Both the position numbers and the translations under genes were made by a program. The notes under the pieces were generated by a model. That model was not told the origin of the DNA, did no database searches, and was given only the letters and a program-made list of their open reading frames with translations. This document shows, piece by piece, positions 10,036 through 18,461 of a DNA stretch of 64,000 nucleotides. Each line of letters starts with the position of its first letter. Positions within the stretch are counted from its first letter, which is position 1. The stretch is from Hyphomicrobiales bacterium (GTDB lineage Bacteria > Pseudomonadota > Alphaproteobacteria > Rhizobiales > Rhizobiaceae): positions 682,001-746,000 of the forward strand of contig UBTF01000003.1 in NCBI GenBank assembly GCA_900468285.1. Direction: 5' to 3'.

Positions 10036-11013
10036 ATGAAAAAGATAATTGCGGCCGCAGTCGGCCTTTCGCTTGCATTACTCGCGTCCACCGCATTGGC
10101 CGATGGGCCAAAGGTCGGTGTCGTCGTCAAGATTGGTGGCATTCCCTGGTTCAACGCTATGGAAGCGGGCATCAAGGAACAGAGCGCCAAGCTCGGCGTA
10201 CAGGGTTTCATGGTCGGCCCAACGAGTGCCGACCCAGCACTTCAGGTTCGCGCTATCGAAGACCTGATTGCGCAGAAGGTTGATGTTATCGGCGTTGTGC
10301 CGAATGACGCGAAGGTTCTGGAGCCTGTCCTGAAGAAAGCTCAGGATGCCGGTATCAAGGTCATCACCCATGAATCGCCAAAGCAGGTTGGCGCGAACTG
10401 GGATTTCGAACTCGCTTCCGCCAAGGGTTTCGGTGAAGCGCACGGCAAGTTGCTGGCCGAAAAGATGGGCGGCAAGGGTTCATACGCGGTGTTCGTTGGC
10501 TCGCTGACCGTGCCGCTTCACAATGCCTGGGCCGATGGCGCCATTGCCTATATCAAGGCCAACTATCCCGACATGAAGCTGATCGGCGACCGTTACGGCG
10601 TAGCCGAAGACGTGGACAAGAGCCGTTCCACGGCGCTTGATCTGATGGCGGCAAATGCCGATCTCAAGGGCTTCCTTGCCTTTGGATCGCAGGGCCCGAT
10701 TGGCGCAGGTCGCGCTGTTGAAGAGCGTCGCAAGGATGGCAAGGTCTTCGTGATCGGTCCGTTCTCGCCTGGGCAGGGCGCAAAGCTCATCAAATCAGGT
10801 GCTTTGACGGGCGGCTTCATGTGGAACCCGAAGCAGGCCGGTGAAGTGTTCATCACGCTTGCGGACCGTATCGCCAAGGGCCAGGAGCCGAAGGCGGGTG
10901 ACGACATTCCGGGTCTTGGCAAGATTGCGCCTGAAGGCAACACCATCGTGGTCGATCAGCTGTTGAAGATCGACAAGGAAAGCATCGACAAGCTGGTTTC
11001 CATGGGCCTCTAG
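10036..11013 (+). CDS. Sugar-binding periplasmic protein, ribose/LsrB-type
   Basis: This 325-residue type-I periplasmic binding protein has a signal peptide (MKKIIAAAVGLSLALLASTALA, cleaved near residue 22) and a strong ribosome site (GGAGGAGGAG). The mature chain opens with the family pattern KVGVVVKIGGIPWFNAMEAGI. It also has the VDVIGVVPNDAKVLEPVLKKAQDAGIKVI and FLAFGSQGPIGAGRAVEE segments of LsrB/RhaS-like proteins. It would collect a monosaccharide for the RbsA/RbsC-type transporter encoded next. Location in an operon with D-psicose 3-epimerase suggests D-psicose or a related ketose; LsrB-like autoinducer-2 uptake is an alternative that context does not favour. Confidence 0.9.
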   Translation: MKKIIAAAVGLSLALLASTALADGPKVGVVVKIGGIPWFNAMEAGIKEQSAKLGVQGFMVGPTSADPALQVRAIEDLIAQKVDVIGVVPNDAKVLEPVLKKAQDAGIKVITHESPKQVGANWDFELASAKGFGEAHGKLLAEKMGGKGSYAVFVGSLTVPLHNAWADGAIAYIKANYPDMKLIGDRYGVAEDVDKSRSTALDLMAANADLKGFLAFGSQGPIGAGRAVEERRKDGKVFVIGPFSPGQGAKLIKSGALTGGFMWNPKQAGEVFITLADRIAKGQEPKAGDDIPGLGKIAPEGNTIVVDQLLKIDKESIDKLVSMGL

Positions 11014-11029
11014 TTCCTCCCAAGGGCCT

Positions 11030-11059
11030 GGGCCGCGTCAACTCTGTTTGGCGCGGCCC
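11030..11059 (+). promoter_or_regulatory. Intercistronic hairpin after the binding-protein gene
   Basis: GGGCCGCG (11030-11037) pairs with CGCGGCCC (11052-11059) around a 14-nt loop, between the binding protein and the ATPase and without a T-run. It resembles the hairpin after the smoF gene and probably sets the ratio of binding protein to transporter. Confidence 0.55.
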
Positions 11060-11117
11060 CCTTTCAACATCTGATCAACAGCATCCGCTTAAAGGCGGCT
11101 GAGCGAAGAGGTTTGCC

Positions 11118-12611
11118 ATGACGAGCGCCGGACCGCTCCTGTCCCTCAAAAACGTCAAGATGACATTCGGTGGTGTTCGCGCTTTGAAAAGCGTTGCCTT
11201 CGAAGTCAATCCCGGCGAAGTACACTGCCTTGCCGGGGAAAATGGTTGCGGCAAGAGCACGCTCATCAAGATCATCACCGGCGTTTACAAACCGGAAGAG
11301 GGTGCCGAGTTTTTCTTCGACGGCCAGCCCATCACTGCCATGACACCAAGTCTGGCGCAGTCACTTGGAATTCAGGTGATCTGGCAGGATCTGGCGCTGT
11401 TTGGTGAAATGACGGTCGCAGAAAATATCGGCTTCCAATATGCCGTCAGCGGCAAATACGGTCTTGTGAACAAGCGCGCCATGGAAGCGGCCGCAGAGAA
11501 GGCATTGGCCCGGCTCGGCGTTTCGCTCGATCTTCACCTGCCTCTGAAAGAACTTCCGATTGCCCAGCGCCAGATCGTCGCCATTGCCCGCGCATTGGTT
11601 GGTGAAGCGCGGCTGGTCTTCATGGATGAGCCGACGGCATCCTTGACGCAATCGGAGACGGATTACCTTATCGATATCGTGCGCAATCTTTCGGCGTCAG
11701 GCGTCGCGGTTGTCTTCGTGTCGCACCGCCTCGCGGAAGTCCTTGAGATTTCCGACCGGATGACCGTGTTGCGCGATGGCGAACTCGTCGGCGTGTTTCC
11801 GGTGGAAGGCATGACGCAGTCTCGTGTCACGGAATTGATGACCGGACGGAATTTCGACAACGCCGTGGTGGCTGCTGATCACGATGACCAGCCCGTCGTG
11901 TTGTCGGTGCGCAATCTTTCCCGAAACAATGAGTTCGAGGATATTTCCTTTGAACTGCGGCGCGGCGAAACGCTTGGCGTGACCGGCCTTTTGGGTGCCG
12001 GACGCACGGAACTTGCGCTGACGCTGTTTGGAATGCACAAGCCGCATTCCGGCGAAATCATTCTGAACGGAGAAAAGGTAAGCTTTGGCTCCAATCGCGA
12101 CGCCATCCGTGCGGGGGTAGCCTATCTCTCGGAAGACCGGCTTGCTCTCGGCCTTAACCAGCCGCAATCCATTGCCGATAATCTGGTCATGGCCTCGCTG
12201 GATCGCATCCTGTCTGCCGGGCTTATCTCGCCTGAGAAGAAACGGAATGTCGTTTCTCACTGGATTTCCGCGCTTGGTGTCAAGATCGGCGAGCCGGAAG
12301 ATCCGATCCGGACCCTGTCTGGCGGCAACCAGCAGCGCGTGGCGATTGCGAAGTGGTTGGCCATCGGCCCGAAACTTCTCATCCTCGATGCTCCCACAGT
12401 CGGCGTCGATGTCGGTGCGCGGGCAGGCATCTTCGATATCGTCCGCAAGCTCGCCGCCGATGGTCTTTCAATCATCCTCATCTCGGATGAGCCGCCGGAA
12501 GTCTATTTCAATACCGATCGCATCATCCATATGGCCGAGGGCCGGATCAAGGCGACATATGATCCGCGGCAGATGTCGCTGACGGATCTGGAAGGAGCAG
12601 TCTATGCGTAG
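11118..12611 (+). CDS. Sugar ABC transporter ATPase, RbsA type (tandem NBDs)
   Basis: This 497-residue protein contains two nucleotide-binding domains. NBD1 has an intact Walker A (GENGCGKST, residues 41-49) and Walker B (LVFMDEPTASL). NBD2 has the GLLGAGRTE loop usual for RbsA second domains, a good signature (LSGGNQQRVAIAKW) and the Walker B-like ILDAPTVGVD, in which the catalytic glutamate is alanine. NBD2 is therefore probably a degenerate, non-hydrolysing site. The protein energises the two permeases that follow. It overlaps the next gene by 8 nt, which indicates translational coupling. Confidence 0.93.
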   Translation: MTSAGPLLSLKNVKMTFGGVRALKSVAFEVNPGEVHCLAGENGCGKSTLIKIITGVYKPEEGAEFFFDGQPITAMTPSLAQSLGIQVIWQDLALFGEMTVAENIGFQYAVSGKYGLVNKRAMEAAAEKALARLGVSLDLHLPLKELPIAQRQIVAIARALVGEARLVFMDEPTASLTQSETDYLIDIVRNLSASGVAVVFVSHRLAEVLEISDRMTVLRDGELVGVFPVEGMTQSRVTELMTGRNFDNAVVAADHDDQPVVLSVRNLSRNNEFEDISFELRRGETLGVTGLLGAGRTELALTLFGMHKPHSGEIILNGEKVSFGSNRDAIRAGVAYLSEDRLALGLNQPQSIADNLVMASLDRILSAGLISPEKKRNVVSHWISALGVKIGEPEDPIRTLSGGNQQRVAIAKWLAIGPKLLILDAPTVGVDVGARAGIFDIVRKLAADGLSIILISDEPPEVYFNTDRIIHMAEGRIKATYDPRQMSLTDLEGAVYA

Positions 12612-13617
12612 GTTGATGCTGGGCCATACGACAGAGTTCACGCTTCTGGCCGTGATGATCGTTTTGTCCGCCGCCCTGTCCTTGGCGACAGACCGCTTTT
12701 TCACGATCTCCAACGCTTTCGACATTCTCAATGTCTCATCCGTCAACATCATTTTCGCCGTCGGGCTTCTCGTCGTGCTGATCTCAGGCGGGATCGACAT
12801 ATCTTTCGCGGTCGCTGCGTCCGTCGTGCAATATGTCACGGCTCTCGCCATCGGCGCGCTGGGCGGCGGCAACTGGGCGGAAGGCTTCATCATCGCAGGT
12901 GCGGTCGGCATTGGCCTTGGCCTCATCAATGCGCTTCTCGTCTACAAGCTGCGGATCATCTCCATCGTCGCGACGATTTCCACCTTCAACATCTTCTTCG
13001 GCCTGTTGATGTTCTTCACCAAGGGTGTGTCCATCTACAATCTGCCGGACTGGCTCACGACACGCGTCGTCTTCTACGAACGCGAGATGGCCGATGGCTC
13101 CTGGCTGGAACTGACGCTACCCGTCGTCGTGATGATCCTCTGCTGCATCGCCACCTGGTTCATGATTTCCCGCACCACGATCGGCCGCCAGCTCTATGCC
13201 TTTGGTGATAATCCCGAGGGTGCGCGTCGCTTCGGCATCAATATCGGCGCCATGCACTACATTTCCTTCGGTTGGTTGGGCCTCATGGCTGGGATTGCCG
13301 GGCTGATGCAGGCGCATTACGCGGAAGAGGTCGTGCCCAATGCGCTCTATGGCCGTGAACTGGACGTGCTTGCCGCGACTGTTCTCGGCGGTGCACGTCT
13401 CGGCGGCGGCAAGGGATCCGTCATTGGCTGCGTTCTCGGCGTTCTCATGGTTTCGATTACGCAGAACGGCCTGAACCTGATGGGCGTTTCGCCCTTCGCC
13501 TTCAAGATGATCGTTGGCGCCATCATCCTCGTAGCCATCACGCTTTCCTCCTCACGCATCGATAAACTTCTGCCTTTCTTCTCCAAGGGCAATGTTCAGA
13601 AGAGGGGTGCACACTGA
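12604..13617 (+). CDS. Sugar ABC transporter permease, RbsC type (1)
   Basis: This 337-residue polytopic membrane protein is of the BPD_transp_2 (RbsC/AraH) family. Diagnostic segments are VGLLVVLISGGIDISFAVAASV near residue 60, ATVLGGARLGGGKGSVIGCVLG near residue 260, and LNLMGVSPF near 300. It overlaps the ATPase by 8 nt and shares bases with the next permease start, so the two permeases are likely made in equal amounts and form a heterodimeric channel. The substrate is that of the operon (rare ketose, inferred). Confidence 0.92.
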   Translation: MRRLMLGHTTEFTLLAVMIVLSAALSLATDRFFTISNAFDILNVSSVNIIFAVGLLVVLISGGIDISFAVAASVVQYVTALAIGALGGGNWAEGFIIAGAVGIGLGLINALLVYKLRIISIVATISTFNIFFGLLMFFTKGVSIYNLPDWLTTRVVFYEREMADGSWLELTLPVVVMILCCIATWFMISRTTIGRQLYAFGDNPEGARRFGINIGAMHYISFGWLGLMAGIAGLMQAHYAEEVVPNALYGRELDVLAATVLGGARLGGGKGSVIGCVLGVLMVSITQNGLNLMGVSPFAFKMIVGAIILVAITLSSSRIDKLLPFFSKGNVQKRGAH

Positions 13618-14612
13618 TGACTTCGCTCATTCAGAAATTCAACAGCGCATTTGGCGCTGACATGGCCGGACCGATCATCGCGTTCTTCGCCGTGATGGTG
13701 ATCTTCGGGTTGGGTGCGGATAATTTCCTGTCGCTTGGCACATTCGGTTCGGTGGCATTCCAGCTGCCTGAACTTGGGCTTCTGACGCTGGCGATGCTGC
13801 TGCCGCTTCTGACTGGCGGTATCAACCTCTCCGTTACCTTCACGGCCAACCTGTCGGGCCTTGCCGCTGCCGGTGTGCTTCAGATGTATGGCGGCGTAGA
13901 TGCGCCAGCCGGCGCCTTCGCGCTCGCCGTCGTAGCAGCACTTGCGACCGGTGGTGCAGCTGGCTTGATGACCGGTGCGGCGATTGCCTACACCCGCGCC
14001 CATCCGATCCTCATCACGCTGTCCATGATGATCTTCCTGCGCGGTCTTGGCGAGTTCCTGACGCGAGGCGGAGACGTCTCCGGCTTTCCCGAATATGTCG
14101 CCCCAATCGGTCATGGCTTGATCCTCGGCGTGCCCGTGCCGCTCCTCATCTTCATCGCCTGCGTCGCGCTCTGGCAGGTGTTGTTGACACGCAGCAAGCT
14201 CGGTTTTGGCCTGCTGATGATCGGGTCAAACATCGAAGCGGGGGCCTATTCCGGCCTCAACACGCGGCGTATCCTCATCCTCGTTTACACGCTGTCCGGC
14301 ATGATGTGCGCCATCGCTGGTATCATCATGATGGCCCGCTTCAACTCGGTGCGCATAGGCCACGGTGAATCCTACCTGCTGATCACGGTGCTGGCGGCGT
14401 TTCTGGGCGGCATCAACCCGTTCGGGGGCTTTGGACGCGTGCTACCTGTCTTCGTCGCGCTTGTCGTGCTTCAGCTTCTGTCATCGGGCCTCAATCTGAT
14501 GGGTGCCAACCAGCATCTGGCAACGGCTCTCTGGGGTGTGTTGATGATCGTCGTCATGGCGGCACGCACAATCGCATCCTCTTACTTCCTATCTCGTAGA
14601 AAGAAGGTGTGA
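13617..14612 (+). CDS. Sugar ABC transporter permease, RbsC type (2)
   Basis: This 331-residue second BPD_transp_2 permease has the equivalent motifs LLPLLTGGINLSVTFTANLSGL and TVLAAFLGGINPFGGFGRVLPVFVAL, and LNLMGANQHLATALWG near the C terminus. Its ATG shares a base with the previous stop (TGATG). Two distinct permeases, rather than one homodimer, are typical of the LsrCD-like branch of RbsC transporters and match the LsrB-like binding protein. Confidence 0.92.
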   Translation: MTSLIQKFNSAFGADMAGPIIAFFAVMVIFGLGADNFLSLGTFGSVAFQLPELGLLTLAMLLPLLTGGINLSVTFTANLSGLAAAGVLQMYGGVDAPAGAFALAVVAALATGGAAGLMTGAAIAYTRAHPILITLSMMIFLRGLGEFLTRGGDVSGFPEYVAPIGHGLILGVPVPLLIFIACVALWQVLLTRSKLGFGLLMIGSNIEAGAYSGLNTRRILILVYTLSGMMCAIAGIIMMARFNSVRIGHGESYLLITVLAAFLGGINPFGGFGRVLPVFVALVVLQLLSSGLNLMGANQHLATALWGVLMIVVMAARTIASSYFLSRRKKV

Positions 14613-14613
14613 C

Positions 14614-15462
14614 GTGAAGGGTTTTGGCATTCACGCAATGGTGTGGTCGACCAAGTGGGACCACGAGGGCGCTGAGCGGGCGATTGCCGGTGCTGCGGGC
14701 TGCGGACAGGATTATATCGAAATACCGCTAATCGATATCCCTACCGTCGATGCGAAACACAGCCGCGCGCTTCTTGAAAAGCACCAGATCGGTGCAGCAT
14801 GCTCTCTGGTTCTGCCGGAACATGCCTGGGCCTCTATTCGCCCCGACGCTGCAATCGAGCATCTGACAGCCGCTCTGGACAAGGCATCTGAAATTGGCGC
14901 CGTGGCGCTGACGGGTGTTACCTTCGGCGGCACGAATGAGCGGACCGGCTTTCCGCCGACTGAGCGCGAGTATGATAATTTGACCCGCGCGCTTGGCGCT
15001 GCGGCTCGCCATGCCAAGACGCTCGGCCTGCAATTCGGCATCGAGGCCGTCAATCGATATGAGAGCCACCTCATCAATTCGGCCCAACAGGCGGTCGATA
15101 TGGTTGAGCGCATCGGACTGGATAACGTCTTCGTCCACCTCGATACGTTCCACATGAACATGGAAGAGAAGGGTCTCGCCAACGGCATCATCGCTGCGGG
15201 CGATCACCTGAAATACATGCACATGTCGGAAAGCGATCGCGGCACGCCGGGCTTCGGCAATATTGCATGGGATGAGATTTTCGCGGCGCTCGCGGCCATT
15301 GGCTTCAAGGGCCTGCTGACGCTTGAGAGCTTCGTTACCATGCAGGCAGAGATGGCAGGCTCCATTTCCACCTGGCGCCCTGTCGCGCGCGATCTGGACG
15401 AGGTTCTGGACAAGGGCGTCGCCTTCCTGCGCAACAAGGCGGATCAGTACGGAATATTCTGA
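14614..15462 (+). CDS. Sugar isomerase/epimerase, D-tagatose 3-epimerase-like TIM barrel
   Basis: This 282-residue protein starts at a GTG 2 nt after the previous stop. It is a xylose-isomerase-like TIM barrel with the complete metal tetrad of ketose 3-epimerases: E144 (GIEAVNRYE), D177 and H180 (HLDTFHMN), H203 (MHMSES) and E238 (TLESF). It is a paralogue of the D-psicose 3-epimerase two genes downstream but clearly different in sequence. It probably epimerises or isomerises another ketose, or a phosphorylated or keto-inositol-type sugar, fed into the same route. The chemistry is well supported by the ligands; the exact substrate is unknown. Confidence 0.85.
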   Translation: MKGFGIHAMVWSTKWDHEGAERAIAGAAGCGQDYIEIPLIDIPTVDAKHSRALLEKHQIGAACSLVLPEHAWASIRPDAAIEHLTAALDKASEIGAVALTGVTFGGTNERTGFPPTEREYDNLTRALGAAARHAKTLGLQFGIEAVNRYESHLINSAQQAVDMVERIGLDNVFVHLDTFHMNMEEKGLANGIIAAGDHLKYMHMSESDRGTPGFGNIAWDEIFAALAAIGFKGLLTLESFVTMQAEMAGSISTWRPVARDLDEVLDKGVAFLRNKADQYGIF

Positions 15463-15515
15463 GCCTTTGTCGGCGCGCCAGTCGCCGTTGTTTTTCGGAT
15501 CGTGAAGAGGTCACA

Positions 15516-16172
15516 TTGAGTAGCGTAGAAGATAGTGCACGCGAGATTGCCGCACGGACACTCCAGCAATTCGCGGAGAATGAAGGGCGGCGGATCATGA
15601 TCGCCATTGCCGGAGCGCCGGGCTCGGGAAAATCAACGATTGCCGAGCAGGTCGTGGAGGTTCTGAACGGTGAATCCGGCGTCTCGGCGGCACTCTTCCC
15701 CATGGATGGCTTTCATTACGATGATGCTGTTCTGAAAGAAATGGGTCGCCTGCCTTACAAGGGCGCAATCGATACGTTTGATGCGCATGGCCTGCGTCAT
15801 ACACTCAAGCGCCTGAAGGCGAATGAGGATGATGTGGTTGCTGTCCCTGTCTTTGATCGCTCCATCGAGATTGCCCGTGCAGGCGGCAGACTGATCCCGC
15901 AATCCGTCAACATCATCGTCTGTGAAGGCAACTACCTGCTCTCACGCCAAGAGCCGTGGAACCTGCTGAAGCCGATTTTCGATCTCACTGTTTTCGTTGA
16001 TGTCGCCGAGGATGACCTCCGCAGCAGGCTCCGCGAAAGATGGCGCAGCTTTGGGCTTGGTGACGCCGATATCACCAGGAAGGTCGAGGAAAACGACCTT
16101 CCCAATGGTCGCGCAATCATCTCCGGCAGCAACGAGCCTAACATGCGGGTAAAGAACCCCGGCGCTGGCTAG
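15516..16172 (+). CDS. FrcK/uridine-kinase-like P-loop sugar kinase
   Basis: 218 residues from a TTG start preceded by GAGGT. The P-loop is GAPGSGKST (residues ~31-39), followed by MDGFHYDD, the substrate/magnesium segment typical of the uridine kinase-phosphoribulokinase-PanK superfamily, and a lid region RERWRSFGLGDADI. It resembles FrcK, the putative kinase linked to rhizobial fructose transport operons. Lying between two ketose epimerases, it most likely phosphorylates the ketose they produce (for example fructose or psicose). Family assignment is firm; the substrate is inferred. Confidence 0.8.
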   Translation: MSSVEDSAREIAARTLQQFAENEGRRIMIAIAGAPGSGKSTIAEQVVEVLNGESGVSAALFPMDGFHYDDAVLKEMGRLPYKGAIDTFDAHGLRHTLKRLKANEDDVVAVPVFDRSIEIARAGGRLIPQSVNIIVCEGNYLLSRQEPWNLLKPIFDLTVFVDVAEDDLRSRLRERWRSFGLGDADITRKVEENDLPNGRAIISGSNEPNMRVKNPGAG

Positions 16173-16249
16173 AACCTGCGAGTGATCGCGCTGAACCTTC
16201 CAAACTATTTCAATAGCTTATCCCTCATCTGTTAATCGAGAGAGTTACC

Positions 16250-17119
16250 ATGAAACACGGCATTTATTACTCCTATTGGGAACATGAGTGGAGCGCCAAG
16301 TTCGGCCCCTATGTGGAAAAGGTCGCCAAGCTTGGCTTCGATGTCATCGAAGTCGCGGCCCATCACATCAATGAATACAGCGATGCGGAACTGGCCGAGA
16401 TCAAGCAGAGTGCCAAAGATAACGGCATTATTCTGACCGCTGGCATCGGCCCCTCCAAGACCAAGAACCTGTCTTCGCCAGACGTCGCGGTGCGGCAGGC
16501 AGGCAAATTGTTCTTCGAGCAGACGCTGACCAATGTTGCAAAGCTCGACATAAAGACGATCGGCGGCGCGCTGCATTCCTATTGGCCGGTCGATTATTCA
16601 CAGCCTGTCGATAAGGTAGGTGATCGTGCGCGCGGCGTGGAAGGCATTCACGGCATCGCCGATTTCGCCAACAATCTGGGCATCAATTTGTGCATCGAAG
16701 TCCTCAACCGCTTTGAAAACCACGTTCTCAACACCGCTGCCGAGGGCGTCGCTTTCGTGAAGGATGTTGGCAAGTCCAACGTCAAGGTCATGCTCGATAC
16801 GTTCCATATGAACATCGAGGAAGACAGCTTCGGCGATGCGATCCGCACCGCAGGGCCCTTGCTTGGCCATTTCCACACCGGCGAAAGCAACCGTCGTGTA
16901 CCAGGCACAGGCAGAATGCCTTGGCATGAAATCGGTACAGCGCTCCGCGAGATCAACTATACCGGCGCTGTCGTCATGGAACCCTTCGTCAAGACAGGCG
17001 GCGCCATCGGTTCAGATATCCGGGTCTGGCGAGACCTGAGCAATGGCGCTGACGAGGCGCAGATGGATGAGGATGCGAGAAACTCGCTCGCCTTTTCCCG
17101 CTTCGTGCTCGGTCACTGA
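16250..17119 (+). CDS. dpe: D-psicose (D-allulose) 3-epimerase
   Basis: This 289-residue enzyme interconverts D-psicose and D-fructose by C3 epimerisation. The sequence matches, almost residue for residue, the A. tumefaciens D-psicose 3-epimerase I remember, from MKHGIYYSYWEHEW to the C-terminal RFVLGH. The Mn/Co-binding tetrad is at the same numbering: E150, D183, H209, E244. Substrate-side features ALHSYW (108-112) and GESNRR (211-216) are present. It is the last gene of the LacI-controlled operon and is followed by a hairpin. This is the surest functional anchor of the locus: imported psicose can become fructose and enter central metabolism. Confidence 0.97.
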   Translation: MKHGIYYSYWEHEWSAKFGPYVEKVAKLGFDVIEVAAHHINEYSDAELAEIKQSAKDNGIILTAGIGPSKTKNLSSPDVAVRQAGKLFFEQTLTNVAKLDIKTIGGALHSYWPVDYSQPVDKVGDRARGVEGIHGIADFANNLGINLCIEVLNRFENHVLNTAAEGVAFVKDVGKSNVKVMLDTFHMNIEEDSFGDAIRTAGPLLGHFHTGESNRRVPGTGRMPWHEIGTALREINYTGAVVMEPFVKTGGAIGSDIRVWRDLSNGADEAQMDEDARNSLAFSRFVLGH

Positions 17120-17134
17120 CATCTGGAGAAAAAT

Positions 17135-17165
17135 TGTAACGGTGGGGCAAGTCGCCACCGTTACA
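17135..17165 (+). terminator. Hairpin ending the D-psicose operon
   Basis: TGTAACGGTGG (17135-17145) pairs perfectly with CCACCGTTACA (17155-17165) around a 9-nt loop, 15 bp after the epimerase stop. No T-run follows, so it may work as a 3'-end stabiliser or a factor-dependent stop. Confidence 0.5.
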
Positions 17166-17402
17166 CGCGGCCGCCAATCGCGGCGAATACCTTCACAAAT
17201 ACGCGCTCCCGACAGCCAACGGCACCGAGATAAGGCCTTGTTGGCAATGTCAGAATCCGCGCTGCGCCCAGCAAACTCCTTGCATGGCTTGCACACTTTG
17301 CTGGAAGTTCTTGCGCATTCAATCGTCAAAAAAGTATCAGCTTAAATTCCGCGTTGATGTAGATGCGTAGCAATATCAGTGCTTAATATCCCCGTGCTGA
17401 CA

Positions 17403-17432
17403 AAAACTGCAAAATCGGAGGTTTGCAGTTTT
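17403..17432. promoter_or_regulatory. Perfect inverted repeat upstream of the AraC regulator
   Basis: AAAACTGCAAA (17403-17413) is repeated inverted as TTTGCAGTTTT (17422-17432) with an 8-bp spacer, 38 bp before the regulator start. Two 11-bp half-sites 19 bp apart centre to centre suit an autoregulatory operator for the AraC protein or another dimeric regulator. A transcript from this site would also fold into a strong hairpin. The rest of the 350-bp gap (17120-17469) shows no convincing gene. Confidence 0.55.
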
Positions 17433-17469
17433 GGATAGCTAGATTTCGCGCTCGGTAGGAGGAGACGCT

Positions 17470-18354
17470 GTGCAACCCGATCTGGAACTCGTTCATATCC
17501 GCAAAGGCGAATCCTTCGCAGCGTGGACGCACGGCTATCCATTTCGGACCGTCCGCTGGCACTACCACCCCGAATATGAAATCCATCTGGTCGTTGCGAC
17601 ATCGGGTCGATTTTATATCGGCGATCATATCGGTCGCTTCGAGCCGGGGCAGTTGATCGTCACCGGTCCGAACCTGCCGCAGAACTGGATTTCTGACATT
17701 GAGCCGGGCGAAGTCGTACCCGCTCGCTCGCTGGTCATCCAGTTCCCGCAAAAATTCGTGGAAGACAGCATTGCCGGCATGGCGGAGATGGAGGCGGTAG
17801 TTCCGCTTCTGGAGCGCAGCCGCCGTGGTTTGCTATTCGACAAGGGCACGAGCGATACGGTGCGGCCGTTGATAGAGACGCTGATTGAAACGCGCGGTCT
17901 TAAACGTCTGGCGCTGTTCTGGGAAATTCTCGATGTGCTGGCAACTGCGCCTGAACCGGAAGTTCTGGCCAGCTTGAGTTACGAACTGGATCTTTCCAAC
18001 ATCAATGAGGGCGGCGTCAACCGCGCGATTGCCTATCTGCGCGAACATCTGACCGACGATATCGATGAGCGCGATCTGGCCGAGATGGTGGGGCGCAGTC
18101 CAAGTTCATTCTCACGGGCATTCAAGCGCCATACCGGTACGACGCTGGTCCGATACCGCAACCAGTTGCGGGTCGATCTGGCGTGCCTTGCGCTCCTGAC
18201 GCGACCCGAGGTGAAGATTGCCGAAATCTGCTATGAGATCGGCTTTTCCAACCTGTCCAATTTCAACAGGCATTTCCAGAAGCTGAAGGGAATGCCGCCT
18301 TCGCAATTCCGCGCCACTTTCAACGCCAACGAGGCCTTTAGAGCCACCGGATAA
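17470..18354 (+). CDS. AraC-family transcriptional regulator
   Basis: 294 residues from a GTG start with an excellent TAGGAGGAG ribosome site. The N-terminal cupin-like domain contains WHYHPEYEIHLVV (residues ~29-41) and GQLIVTGPNLPQNW. The C-terminal ~100 residues hold the tandem AraC HTH motifs (DLAEMVGRSPSSFSRAFKRHTGTTLVRY and KIAEICYEIGFSNLSNFNRHFQKLKGMPPSQFR). It lies between the two sugar operons, co-oriented with the second, so it probably activates that operon in response to its sugar or polyol. The effector is not known. Confidence 0.92.
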   Translation: MQPDLELVHIRKGESFAAWTHGYPFRTVRWHYHPEYEIHLVVATSGRFYIGDHIGRFEPGQLIVTGPNLPQNWISDIEPGEVVPARSLVIQFPQKFVEDSIAGMAEMEAVVPLLERSRRGLLFDKGTSDTVRPLIETLIETRGLKRLALFWEILDVLATAPEPEVLASLSYELDLSNINEGGVNRAIAYLREHLTDDIDERDLAEMVGRSPSSFSRAFKRHTGTTLVRYRNQLRVDLACLALLTRPEVKIAEICYEIGFSNLSNFNRHFQKLKGMPPSQFRATFNANEAFRATG

Positions 18355-18420
18355 GCGAAACTCAACCATACCCCACCGCGGGGATCATCAATTCGGGAGG
18401 CATGGTGCTTTCCGGAAACG

Positions 18421-18437
18421 GACAGGCTTTGCCTGTC
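18421..18437 (+). promoter_or_regulatory. Short inverted repeat before the second sugar operon
   Basis: GACAGGC and GCCTGTC flank a TTT loop in the 107-bp gap before the binding-protein gene. It could be a leader hairpin or a half-operator. No clear -35/-10 pair is visible. Confidence 0.3.
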
Positions 18438-18461
18438 GTCGTCCACAGGGAGGAAACCGGG

